From Macropodus opercularis (Eukaryota; Chordata; Actinopteri; Anabantiformes; Osphronemidae), in NCBI GenBank assembly GCA_030770545.1, contig CM061091.1, positions 7,372,501 through 7,436,500 on the forward strand: DNA of 64,000 bases. Direction: 5' to 3'. Positions within the stretch are counted from its first letter, which is position 1. Every line of letters begins with the position of its first letter. The notes beneath the pieces were generated by a model. That model saw only the letters and a list, made by a program, of their open reading frames with translations. It made no database searches and had not been told where the DNA came from. The translations under genes were made by a program, and so were the position numbers. Below, in pieces: positions 14,201 through 26,714 of the stretch.

Positions 14201-17200
14201 ACACATTTTTATCATGCCAGTTTGTTATATTCTCTATGGGAGAATGGTTTTAATGGTTTTTCAAAATAACTTTATCTGATAAAACCTAGACTGCTGTAAT
14301 GTCTGAGAAACCTGGACGATCAATTAAGTCGTGTTTGTTTTTTTTGGTCAGCCAATGCTGCTCTGGTCATGCTGTTGTACTCCACAAAGATGTTTTTATT
14401 CCGCACATCTTTATTTTTTATTTTTTTGACATACAGTAGTGCTAAAACGCTCAACAAACAGTATTGGTGTGAAATCCAGTTCTCACCCGCTTCATCTTCC
14501 TCTGCAGCTTTTCCTCTTAGCGTCTTTTTCTACATTTTCACCTCTCGGCTCTTTCTCTCTTGCTCCCTTTTTAATTCTCTCTCTCCTCCTTTAGGCCTCC
14601 AGAGGGTTGGGGAAATAACGTACACAAACATAACACGCGAACGGGAGAAGCACTCGTGTTGTTTACGCGAGAGGGAGGGAGAGAAATGGAGAAGAGAGGG
14701 GAACATCATCGCAGCACGCGTTTCCAATCCGTGCGCCCGCTTTAATTGTGAAGAAGTCCGAAAGTTGGGAGACTTCCTTTCAGTATGCAGATGCACTTTG
14801 ATGCTGTCACTCACACGCTGTGGGCTTTTGATTAGGCCTTGTCTGTGCACAGGGGGCACAGGACCACACTTGGCAAGCAGGAGCCATTAAAATCCCAGCA
14901 ACTCTGGCTCCCCCCACAGTCTCGCTGTCTCTTTTTGTCTTGCTCCCTCACACAATTGGGTCACCCACTGCGAGAGACTCGATAGTGTAGGTAACACCAC
15001 TAATAGACTAGTGTCTGTAAAAGAGGAAAACGATGAAGGGTGGATGTAGGGCCGCTATGAACAAACGTAATGGAATACTGAAAGTGGGATTAGAGAGTTA
15101 TTATTGTAAATCGATACTGTACTGGGGAATAATATGCCTTAAACATGTCTCCTCGTCATCATGTAGTAGCCGTGCGTATTGCAACTTGTTCCTTAAAGTT
15201 CTCTTTACTCAATGTTGCACGTTTTTGGTTGAAATGGGACAAGAAGCGGACGCAGTGTCGTGATACCGAGCTTGGTTTTCTTGCATACTGCAGGCCAGAC
15301 TGCTTCCTGGCCGAGCTTTGAAAAAGAAAAGTGAGGTGTTTTGACACTTCAGTCTGACTCGGTCACTGCAGCGAGGAGGAATCTAGACTCGACTGTCTGT
15401 CAAACAGCTCCTTCTGTCATCATCATCACCAGCCCGATACTCGGCCATAGATCAACTCACGTCGGTTATGTTAATGTTACAGACGTCCTGAGGAATACTT
15501 TTAACATATTAACATTACTTTCACCTCTTGCTCTACAGTTGCTGTTTTTCTTTTTTGTTTAAAAAATAAATCTTTCAAAACTGAGGCTACTCAGTTGGCA
15601 AGTACATAAAGACGCTATGTATACACACTAACTCCAATGTCCCAAACACCCCTGGGTGAGATGAAACGTAGCCTTGAAGGAATTATTTTTGTTGTGTTTA
15701 TATGCATCCCAAGGACTGAAATGTACCAGGTTTGTTTACCTTTGTATCTGGAAAAAGCTAATTGAGCCTGCAAAAGCACTTTTCTTGGCTGCAATATCCA
15801 ACAGAGTTATGAGTCATTCGAAGGAAGAAATTGCAATTATAGAAATGAACTATAATCCCGGGATGTTTTTCAATATTTTTGGTCAGATTTAATTTGTTCA
15901 AGGTTCACTTGGAATAGCAGAAGCTGAACCTTTCAGTCATCTTCCCTGGTCTTCAGGTGTAACTACTGGCAATACTACGCACAATGCAAACCTTACCAAC
16001 TACAGGGAAGCAAGACCAAACATTAGAAATCATCCAAAATGAAAACTTGTGCGTTTGCATGGTTAGGCTTGAAAAAAAAAGTGAAAGCAGGTGCGAAGTG
16101 AAAACGCGTTGTCCGTGTGCAACAGACAGACTCAGAACCAGAGACAGAGTGACACTTACAGAGAGGATGACACTTCCACTCTGCCGCCCACTCCTCTGCA
16201 CAAACACACTTCCTCTCTGCCTTGCCGAGTCCTGGGGACATCTTCCATGCACGCTGGGTGTCAGAGCAGACGGATGACTAGCTTCAGCAGCACCATGCCA
16301 TTTCCCCTCCTCACACTAAACTGTCACCCCCACCCCCCCCACCCTCCACCCGCCCTCTCTACTACGCCTTCCTCGCCTGCTGGGCTTTACTGATTCTTGG
16401 CCAAGACCGAGATACACACACACAAAGACAACAAGAAGGGCATGCACAGATTCATACATGCATGCTCCCACAAGTACAGGCATCCAGGCCTCTCACTTTC
16501 TTTCTCTGATTTACACTCGGTGGGGAAACAGCGTTGTCAGTCGCAAGCTGAGTCCAGGAGCCTCTTTCTTCTAGGCTAAGTGAGTAACTCTGTTCGACCA
16601 GATTCCTGCTGTAATACCAAAGGTCACGACAGGAGATCTTACCTCATGGCCCGTATGGCTCACATACGCGAGCAACCGCAGACTTGCCCACCAAAAACAC
16701 AGTTTCGACGAGTTTCTTGACATCTAAACCTGTGTTCACATGCATCCTCGAGCTGCGTACCCGCACGTATTTCTATAACTGTAATAACTATTAGGATGGC
16801 TCCTGACCTAACTATTACATTGCCAGGCAATTATCATAAAGACTGTATTGCTGTTTTCTCTGCATTTCAATGATTGGAAAATAAACCAGAGGGCGAGAAA
16901 AAAAAAGCAGGCATAAAATAAACGCTACCCTCGAGACGGGAGCCAAACTAACTAGGGAAAGGGATAGAAACGTCTCGCCCGCAGAATTTGGAGATTTGCG
17001 TATATGAAAGCAGCAGCCTCTTGCAAATCAAAATTTCCCACCAATTTGCTCTTGTTCACATTTCTGGAGGGCAAAGTGGCTTGTTTGTGTCCCGCGTCAG
17101 AGTCTGGAGGGCTCGGGAAACGAAGCCTGTGACAAAACACACAGCGTTAGTGCAGTAGAAAGAGAGCATCCAGCAGCACGGCAGAGCACCATTTATTCTT

Positions 17201-17759
17201 ATCAATACTCGTGCATTAGAGTTCATTTGGAAAACTGCATTAACGCCGCTGGTAAACCCTCCCCCCCCCCTCCTCTGTCTCCCCTTTAAATCTCTCATAA
17301 ATCTCTAAGCATCCCTTCTTCTACCGGCATCATCGCAGAGAGGCACACTTTTCAATTTCTGGAGTGAGAAAAGGACAGGGGGTAAAAAGCCTCTTCCAGT
17401 ATTACATCTTTTCTACTTTATTACCAGTCTTCTGGGAAAATGGGGGCAGCTTTGCAGGCTGGCTATCTGTTTACATTTTCTTTACAAGACTATATTGGAA
17501 TTATAATTGTGTTCTATGGTGCCTTCTTTTGGTGCCTTGCTCTGTTTAAAGGTCCTGTGGACCTGGGGAGATGAAGAAAAATGGACCCCTTTTGAGGGAT
17601 TCGATTACTGAGGAAGAAAATGCAGCTGCACACTAGCTTTTTTTTTTTTTTCCTTCCCCTTTTCTGTTTTCCTCCAGGTGCCAATCTCTCGGGATGCTCA
17701 GTATTAGAGCTGGAATGGCGCTGACGCAAACACACCAGCAACTACGCACTGGGAAATTC

Positions 17760-18620
17760 TTTTTTTTTTTTATGCAATTAGGTGGAAAGAGACAAAAGGA
17801 CATAGATCATTATAAATGAGATAATTAGAGAGAGGTCTGATGTTTGCGCAATTGACCACTCATCATGCTGGACTGATATTAATTGCTTTATTGACTTGAG
17901 TGACTCATGTTTACTAAAGGTTTGAGCATTGAAGTGCTGCATGCTTTTGGTTGCTTTGATGTTGCCTTGGAGTTTAAATATGTGCTATTACCAATGTTCA
18001 GCCCATTGCCATTTGAAATGAAGTGTGTTTTCAGATATACAGTATTAATGCAACTTTTGAATCAAGCTTTTGATTCATAATTGATCAGTCTGTTGTTGGA
18101 ACAAGTTAAATATGGGTGGACTTTATCGCATCTTTGGTTTGATTGATGATTTTACTGTTACATTTGGTGTAAGTGCATAAATTGAAACAGATTGAGTTTT
18201 ACTCAAAATATCGTTTTGAGAAATGAGCCTGTTGCCTAAATCTTCTACTTCACCACGATAAGAGCTGAAAACAAATGGCTTTATCGCTACTCACGACACA
18301 ATGTGACATGCGGGTTACACAAATAGCTTAAATATTCTGTCACAATATGGATAACTGCTGATATTCCTGCAGTTCAACTACATTGCGTAGTGCAGTGGAG
18401 TGAGACTGCGAATTTGTATTCTTAATAATGTTTGGAATTAATTAAAATGCAAAGCTATGAGCCCAGAGTGCAACCACAGGTGGCGGCAATGAGAGCGCTG
18501 ACAGAGCAGCCGTGATCAGTAGAAGCCTCCGTATCTCAAGTCCATTTAACTGATGGTTTTTAATTTTATTTTAAATGTATTTAATTTTATTTTATTGTTA
18601 TTCATGTTATTTCTGTTTCA
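17760..18620. promoter_or_regulatory. AT-rich block resembling a conserved regulatory element
   Basis: No reading frame of note. The block is rich in homeodomain and POU-like words (ATTAATTGC, TAATTAG, AATTGATCA, AATTAATTAA) and holds an 8-bp inverted repeat TGAATCAA/TTGATTCA at 18058-18077. A core matching the 3' half of a CTCF site, AGGTGGCGGC, is at 18478-18487. It is low in simple repeats compared with its flanks. This is the look of vertebrate conserved non-coding elements in large developmental introns, but conservation was not tested. Confidence 0.35.
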
Positions 18621-18745
18621 ATGAGACGCCTTTGCCATTTTACACAACAATTTCCTGTGTAATATCATTCTGTCAATAAGTAATTACTTGCTTGGCAAAT
18701 TGCTGTGCAAAATGTTCATCGGAGGGGAGAAGATCCATATCAATT

Positions 18746-18770
18746 GTTCATTTGCATAATGCAAATGAAC
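18746..18770. promoter_or_regulatory. perfect palindrome of two POU octamers
   Basis: A 25-bp perfect inverted repeat: GTTCATTTGCAT, one central A, then the reverse complement of the first arm. Each arm contains the octamer ATTTGCAT / ATGCAAAT, the binding site of POU-domain factors. The two octamers face each other with one base between them, a geometry suited to a POU dimer. The element is about 12 kb downstream of the cdh8 coding exon, inside intron 2. Sequence shows the palindrome directly; function as an enhancer site is inference. Confidence 0.6.
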
Positions 18771-20536
18771 CCACAGAGAGAAAAAAACAAAACAAAAACA
18801 ACTTTGCTGCCACCACTGACAGTTGGAGAGCAGCACTGCTGGAAAGGTGCAAGTGTCTTTTCTGCAGAGCAGCACAAAGGTGTATAGGATGTCACTGTAC
18901 AAGGAAAGTGATTTAAGCTCGGTGCCCGTATTAAAGGAGCTAGTTTTGATGCTGCTTTTGATTTCAGTTGTTGGCGTGGAACTTTGTGAGCAGTTGTCCA
19001 TTTCTTGGAGCTGATACGTTGTTAGCAGAGGATGAGTTCCCTGCCACTCCATTAGGCTTTTCCCTGATAGAGTAACGCTGTTTTAGCCCCCTGTTTACTT
19101 AATATGCAGGATCCGGCCCCGTCTATTTGCTTCTAATCAACTGATAAGACTAAAGGCCTTTTCTATGGCCCCTGGAGGATGAAAACTAGACTCTTAATGG
19201 TCATTAGTACCAATTATGTTCCGTAACTGGCACACCCCTCCATGCTTTTGCTGTGCTGGCTGCTTAGGTGCACATGGATCCGATGTGGACACGAGGGACT
19301 TCGAATGCAGCTCCGGAGCATTTGGCGATATGCTTCCATACGCTGAGGCTGGCCACAGCTTCTATTTGATGATGGATAAGTTTAGCTTCCTGTTTGATTG
19401 CCTGTTGCGATAAGTTGTTATTTGCCCAGCAAGGACATTTGTGTGAGTGTGCGTTTGCTCTATTGAAAGCATGGTTACAATGCATCAATTGCTCCATGAC
19501 TCAAAACACCCATCTATTCTCCCGCACTCTGAAAGCATCATTAACACAGCACTCTGACTTTACTGTAATTGCAGCGGTGTCAAAGGCATCTTGAGGACAA
19601 TACACAAAGCTACAAGTCCATCCCCAGCACGCAGGCTGCATCTCCCAATTAACTAACGCAGCTGCTTTGCTACAGGATTCTGGAGGTTTGTGATTCTTAT
19701 GCAAAACCACCGAGATCAAACGCCCTCTGCCCTAATCCCTGACGTTGAACCTGGGGAGTGAGATTCTTATCGACTGACGCCAAGCTGGTGCAAAGCGGAA
19801 TCCCATTATGTTCTGTACGCACTTTCTTGACATGGATTTCCCCTCCACATCAGTGACGGTACACAGGCTGGAACCCCGCGTCTGTTTCTGCACCGTAAAC
19901 GTTAACACACACACATACTGCAGTAGTGCGTAGAGACCTAGGGACACCTGAATTTGAATCCTGCCTTGATCCAATGTGGTTTACGTTGCGGTAATGCTGC
20001 ACACTCAGGGAGCTGATCAGTTAAATCCCTAGATCCTATTTCCATCTGTGTACGTCTGGCTGTGATCCATATTTGAATCCCTGGAGATCATCCCTAAGAA
20101 GTTCCTGTGGATGAATAACTGAATAGGAAATGGTTGTATGGATATTATGGCTATTGTTGAGTTAAATGACACATAAATAGTCGCAACATCACAAACCTTG
20201 CCCATTGTCTTTATCATGTGGGTGAGTAGCAGCATGAGGACTCTTAGTGTACTTCAGGATTCAGCTGTGCAAACAGGACAACAGAGGAGCTTCACTTACA
20301 GTAAAACCCACACAGAGCTCGGCGGTGATGAGGAAGGCCATTGTCAGAAAACTAATAAAGAGGCAGCATGTTGCGATGGTGCGGTAATTACACATCCCAG
20401 GATATCAGCGCGGTATTTATAAAAAAAAAACACCAGGCAACAACAAAGAAGAAAAGGTCATCAAGACAGATATGACATTAACATTTTGACTGCACACACA
20501 ATGCGCACGGACACACACTGACTGAAACACATAGGT

Positions 20537-20938
20537 GTGTATGGGTGGACAAGTACAGGGACGCGCCAAAAGATAATGTCATGTCTTCTTATCTGGCCAC
20601 TCTGCGAGACACATAGACGACGCGCGTTTGTGTTTACAGGCTTGTGTGTTTATGTGGCTGTGTGTTACTGTGTGCAGCGAGAGATGCTGATAAAAGACGC
20701 CGCGTCTTGGCAAGTGGTGATTCAAGCGGGCGACCGGCTTCTGGGAGGGCTAGCACAGATTGAGATGGAGGGAAATGTGACTGCCTCCGTCCAGACGGAC
20801 GCTGCGGTAGATTCGGGGGTTTCGGCCCTGCTCGTTTACCTCGATGACAAACCATTCGAAGATCCGTGGAGTCTCACCAAAGCTGCGACTCATCTTCATC
20901 GACTAACGGCAGCAACGTGGCATCGTGACGCAGACTAA
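20537..20938 (+). other. unassigned open frame in a GC-rich island (133 codons)
   Basis: A plus-strand frame from ATG to TAA, antisense to cdh8 and inside its intron 2. The last 80 residues have an ordinary protein-like composition, with segments such as SWQVVIQAGDRLLGGL and ALLVYLDDKPFEDPW, and the DNA is GC-rich compared with flanks. I recognise no family. There is no obvious promoter or flanking splice signal, and the first third runs through (GT)-rich sequence. It may be chance, a decayed retrogene or an antisense exon. I do not assign a function. Confidence 0.15.
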
Positions 20939-21244
20939 GCAGAGAAAGTAACATAAAAGGGCACTGTGCCATTTGGCAGCGTGTTTCTCTTCTCAGAGGC
21001 GAGAAGCGTCATCTCATGAGACTCTGAGGGGGTTTCCCTCTTCGTTTGTTGTGAAATTGAAACCATATTTGTACTTCTTGGTTTCACTGCTCAGTGTTCT
21101 AACAGAATTTCCTCAAAGGACCACGTTTTGGGCAATTGTTGGGTTATTTGTAGTTTATAATTTTTGAAATGACTCATTCTTTCTTTGTACTATTAAAATT
21201 AACTCGCCCGGTCTGCCCTGGTTGCCATCCATACGAATTCAAGT

Positions 21245-21430
21245 TCGGTGAACTGAAAGCTTGAAATCGCCTGTAGGTGTGAATGTAAGTGTGAAAGTGT
21301 TGTGAATGTGTGTTAGCCTTGTTATAGATTGGCAGCGGCAGTGAGGGAGTACCCTGACTCTTGCCCAATGCATTCTGGGACAAGGTCCAAGCCCCTTGTG
21401 ACCCTGTAAAGGATAAACTTAGAAAACCGA
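21245..21430 (+). mobile_element. degraded LINE/SINE 3' tail of the fish L2 type
   Basis: The order of words GTAGGTGTGAATGTAAGTGTG, then GTTATAGATTGGCA, then GGGAGTACCCTGACTCTTGCCCAATG, then GTGACCCTGTAAAGGATAA is that of the widespread fish repeat tail (TAGGTGTGAATG ... GATGGACTGGCGA ... GTACCCCGCCTCTCGCCC ... CGACCCTGTAAAGGATAAGCGG). The copy has many substitutions. It is in cdh8 intron 2, antisense to the gene. Confidence 0.7.
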
Positions 21431-24042
21431 TATTAATAAGGCAGTCTCATAAATACTCTATGATTACCGGAATGTGTGTGGTTATGTTTTGGTAATAACC
21501 ATGAATGAGAGATTTGAATTTGAAACTCGTCGTGAGTTTTTTACGAATGTGGTAAAGTCTGATTGTTGAAAGTTTGTGTAGCATACGTGTGATGGGTAGG
21601 GACGTCATATTGAGAGCTGTAGCTGTTAGCCTCCATCACCTGGTGACACACAGAGCGCTGACTTTCGATAGTTGTTTTAAACCGGTCTACCTCATCAGAA
21701 GCAGACCTAAGAAACACAGAACCGCTAATCCAAGCTGGAACCTCCTCCTTTGCATAATGTGTTGGACGCAGCACTGTGCTGGTGCTGCCAGTGACTCAGC
21801 GGGTGTTCATTTACCATGATCAGAAAAGCCCTTCTAAGTGGGAACACACTCAAACATTAGCTGTCAGGCTTCCACTTCCAGAGAGTAAACTAGTTAGCCA
21901 AGCTTACAGGAGGGGGGTTAAAGTGTTTCTTTTAAAATGACAGACAACTGTAGAGCACCAACGGTAAATAGCACAAGCTGTTACTGCTAAATGTATCGGC
22001 TTTCTTAGAGAGTAAGACCTGATCTCCAGTGACCAGGGAAACGTGGACGCTTTCAGCTCAAATGTCAGCAATGGTTGCTCTTAAACAGTAGCTCAGTTTT
22101 GTTTGCACAAAAGCATCCACAATGATTTTATCCATCCTCCCAAAACGACACAGAAACCACCGGGATTCTGTTCAACGTGAAAACAGGTCCACTGTGTTAT
22201 CTAACTGTCTATAACTGCTCCTCGATGTTTCATTTTGTTGAGTCACCATTAAGTGTCGGGCAGTGGACTCAGACAACATTTAAACACAATGATAACTTCA
22301 CTAAATGTTCCCACTCCTCCAACATTACAGCAGTCTGGCCTTTCTTAAAGCTCATCTGTGACAATGTTACACTAATTGGATGTTCTATTATTCATAACAG
22401 CAGAAGTTTTTCTTGGAACTCTGCATTTCATTAAAACTCAATAGAGAAGACCGGGTGTTAGCATGGATTTGTTAATCTTTCATCAGATAGACCACTGGTG
22501 CGCGTCCAGTCCACAAGCAGAACAACAAGCAGTTACAGCTAGGATAAAGGCAATTAGCCAGACTTCGATAACAGACGGCCTCTAGCCCCTAAAAGCTTTT
22601 CACATGTTACTGGCATCCTCCATTCGGTGTCCCTCAACACCTCATTCCGTTGCCATCGAGAGAGGAGAGAGAGGCGGCGTAACGTGCCGTGTCGCTCGCT
22701 GTGCACGCGCCACAGGCAGACAAAACACACGCACCCGGATTCTTTGAGAACAATTTCAACATCCTGCACGCACAGCCCTGATTCCCATTAAGCATTCATG
22801 ATTCATCTGGATTTTATATTATAACGTTCTGAATTTTTCATGTGTCTGTGCACACACACACACTAGTGCTTTCCTTTCCATATTCCTCCCCTTTTTCTGA
22901 TCTGATCTGGGAAAAAAAAGGAGAATTAATCAAACATTGGAGGAAAAAAAAAACACAAAAAGAAAAAAAACATCCAACATCTCTGAAAACTGCACCTCCA
23001 TCATCACCACCTGCTTGTAACATCTTTTCTTAAAGTTAGTTCATTTGTAAGGCTCTGGATGGATGTATCACACACTCCTCTGAGACACAAACACGAGGAA
23101 GAGGCATTATTAAATGGATACAGGTGTCTTCACAGGTTGTTGTGTAAGTTAAGATGGGAAATAAAGTATGGGGTTTGTGTGGGTGCTGCCCTTTTACTAC
23201 CCCTCCCCAACCCCAGCCCTCCCTCTGCTCCTGCCTATTATTTCAGCTATCTTTTTGTTCTTTCTCCAGAAGGGATCATTAAACCGAAATAATTCATTTG
23301 TGAGAAAGGTCAAAGCCACAGTCTGTTGGCACTCAGATACCACAGTTAGGAGTGGTTTCATTGAGAGAAAGGAGGGAGCCATTGATTCGTCTGGTGTATG
23401 TGTGTGTGTTTGTGGGTGCGTGTGTTTTTTGTCAACTCAGTGATTGAGGTGAGCAGCCTTCTGCCTTCTGCTCAGCAGCGATGCTAATCATCTTCTTTAA
23501 TACCTGTTATAGGTGCCGCCACCGATCCTCAAGTAAATGTCACATCCACTGTTTGCTGAGGCCACGTTGTTGTTATTATGTTGTATGAGGCCAGGGGAGG
23601 GGGGGGAGTGAGAAGGTGCCAGGGAAGGAGGGAGGATAGAAAGTCAGGAGACAGTGGAAGAGGGTTGAGAACTGTCATCTCTGAGTGCCAGAAATAGACA
23701 CTCACACCCCCCCCCACATGCACACCCGTTCCAACACTCCCACCCCATTGTCTCTTCTGCTCCAGCCCACGAGTGCTCCCAAACCAGGAAGCCAAATGCA
23801 CATCCAGTCGCACAATAACAACATCCATTCTTAACAAGATTACTCCAGCAGTCCCAGTTTGGCTGATGGGATGCGTACGGGAGCAGAGGCGCGCGGATAA
23901 GCCGCCTGCAGCGTTTCGCATACGCTGGGCTGTATCCATAGGAGAGGAGCTGCACGGAGACTTGAGCCAGGCATCGAGCCTACAAGAGCACATTGGCAGA
24001 GGGAGCAGGGGTATTTAGCTGCTGCCACTTTCAGCTGCCTCT

Positions 24043-24073
24043 CCTGCTCCTGCTGCTGTTGCTGCTGCTGTGG
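24043..24073 (+). repeat. imperfect (CTG)n trinucleotide repeat
   Basis: CCTGCTCCTGCTGCTGTTGC followed by further CTG units: about ten imperfect CTG or CTC triplets. It is intronic in cdh8 and antisense to the gene, so not protein-coding here. Confidence 0.85.
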
Positions 24074-24084
24074 CTACTAAGTCA

Positions 24085-24330
24085 CAGGCAAGGGCCAATT
24101 AGCAGGTTTCGAATAATCATAATCTTTTGATTTGAATAATCAGATTTGAATAATTGCGCCCTCGTTTACTGCTACTGATGCCTGGCCAGTGTTTTGACTG
24201 GAAAAAATAGTCCAACAGCCCAATAAGTGCGCCATGTCCAACACCAGAGTCTTTAATGTTGCTCTAATTTAGTCGTCTATCACTGCCTGTTTAAAATATA
24301 ATTATACACAGGCCAGTGTTTTGTTTGAGA
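24085..24330. promoter_or_regulatory. AT-rich block with repeated GAATAAT motifs
   Basis: Three copies of GAATAAT occur within about 45 bp (24111, 24134 and 24149 approximately), the last two as TTTGAATAAT. They are preceded by CCAATTAGCAGG and followed by AATTGCGCC. There is no coding potential. The regular motif spacing suggests a regulatory element in intron 2; this is inference. Confidence 0.3.
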
Positions 24331-26680
24331 AATTAACAATGATTTAAATGTCATCACAACACAAAGGCCAAGAGGTTTGACCCAGTTAAAAAAAAAAACC
24401 TCATAATTTCAGAAGGCTGTCGTTCAAACCAAACTCCCTTGTTTTGAAGAGCAGCTTCTTTACACTCATTTAGTCAAAGCAAAGCACGGGCGCAACATCG
24501 GAGGTGAACTGCTTTAATTCCTATAAATTAGTTGGAGCAAAGTTCAAGGCAGAGTGCCAGATGATTTAACCTGCTAAGCGCTCCACCTCCCGCCCAACCA
24601 GCCCAGACCCTGGAGACACGAGGGGAGGGGAAAGCTGTTGAAATAAAGAGGCGATGGGTGTGTGTGTGTGTGGGGGGGGTGCACCTACAGTAAAAGGAGG
24701 GGGCTTTTCTGGATTTCCTCTGAAAGAGTTTCACATCATTGACTTAGTAAGACCAACATGGGAGAGCGCTAATTGTGCCAACGCCGTCCAAGGTGAAACC
24801 ATAAATGGACCATTTGCTGAGAATTAGAACCAGCGTAAAAGCTCAGCAGTGGCCCTTATGTGAACTACGCGCCGCGCAACATGGATTTAATCACGCCGAG
24901 CCACAGATGTGAGTGATGGCGGCGAGCTTGTTATTTTGCTCAGGGACTCTGACGCCGTGTGAATGGATGTGCTTTCCTGTTAAATTATTATTGCAGCTGA
25001 TGCATGTACACTAGAGAGCTTCCAGGGATCGAGACGCATCATGTGCCTCCTTACGATACGCTGAGCCCAAACATGATTTTGGCTCCCATATGAAAATACT
25101 CGGTGAGAAATACAAAACGCGATTTAATGCAACAGTCGCCACGTGAAACTCAGGACAGGATGCTGGGAGGTAGGCGTGCTAATAAAGACATAAAGAAGGA
25201 AACAGAAACAGCGGTGTAGCAAAGATGACACATCCGCCAGTTGTGAAGTGTGAGCGTGACACTACTGTGCTGTTTTTGTCTATCGAATGATCGCAGCCGG
25301 GCGGAAAAAATAAATTACTTGGCAATAACATTTAAGATACAAGCAAAAGTCAGTGCATTTGCCGGAAAAGTAATTACACCAGTGAGGATGGGATCACCTG
25401 GAAGTTTGAAATACCACAGATTCTAGACTCCAATTTCTGTTCCAAACACGTCTTTAGAGAAATCGTTCATAACTATGATTCGCGTTGACACTCCAGCAAA
25501 TGTTTGCAAAGATACACCAGCCAGCTCCTCGTGGACGCGCTGTGTTTACTGTCTAAGTATGCTCCATCCAAGCCCCGTGTCCGCTCATCTCGTTTTTAGT
25601 CTATAACGCTCCCAAATGGACTAGTATATGACACATACACGCGCGTACACATGTGCAGCGTGTTAATGGGTACCAGGACGACAACACAAAGCAAGCATAG
25701 ACAAGCTGTCAAGCTCTTTGAGGGCAGCACTAATGTGATCCCACAGCTCTATCAGAGCCACCGCTGGGCCCAGTGTTTTATTACAGACCAGGAGGGACAG
25801 ACAGAGCCAGAGATTGGAAAGGAAGAGGGAGGCTGTGACCGTGGCCCATTGATATAATGGTCCTGCCGACATTAGTGATGCACTGTACAGGTGAGCTGCG
25901 GGGAAAGAGAAAAAAGCGCTAACGGAACACAGGAGGGGGCGGGAGAAGTGGAGGAAAAAAAAAAGAGGAGGGGATGGAGATCTAAGTGGCTCAGAGACAG
26001 AGGAGCCGCTGCTAGACTGCAGCTCAATACGGATCTTTGTGGTGCTGCCTGTAGAGAGAGTCCAAAGCTGTGTTCCAGGAGCTGTGGTGGGTGTCGGAAA
26101 TAAAATGGAATGAAATTAAGTCCAGCAAACACTGAGGGTTTTCCTTTCCTCCATTTAATGACAGCTTTTTGATTAAACCGTCTGACTATGGCAGAGGAAC
26201 CTGTGTCTAATTTGGGACATATTTCAGAATTTATTATATCTGAGCCAGTGCTTATAATTTATGTGTCATAATGGCTATCAATCACTGGCAATAATTCGGC
26301 TAATATTCTTGTTAACTCCCACTCCTCATCCATCAATCAAAGGCAGAGCCAGATATCCGCTCAATTGCTGGAGCCCGAGTAAATGCAGATTACGGTGGGG
26401 GATCCTCGCTAATCAGAGGGCGACCGTGACGCAACCCAGTCGAGAACTGGGATCAGGTTTTCGTCTGCTGTTAACCAGCAACACTAGAGCCCTTTGGCAG
26501 TCTCAGGCCGCTCTGGCAGCTGCATTCAGGACTCAATCTCGCCTTAGCTTTGCCTCGCTGCATCGCCTCGCCAAAGCCGAGCACTTTGAGGATTTTTAAC
26601 AATGTCATTGTACCACACCCATCGGTCCTGGAGGCAAGCTTACTTGGGCTCGAGAGCCACTCTGACCATAATCGCCCTGT

Positions 26681-26714
26681 GACAGAGAGACAGAGAGAGA
26701 GAGAGAAAGAGAGA
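26681..26714. repeat. (GA)n microsatellite
   Basis: GA-rich run with CA and AA interruptions (GACAGAGAGACAGAGAG onward). Confidence 0.9.

Noticed and set aside
14369..14890. 173-codon plus-strand frame
   Set aside because: Begins in T-rich sequence and runs through a TCTCTC/GAGAGG stretch; low-complexity protein, no family, opposite strand also open.
23529..23993. 154-codon minus-strand frame
   Set aside because: Driven by G/C-runs at 23590-23620 and 23707-23716; other frames of the same DNA are open too.
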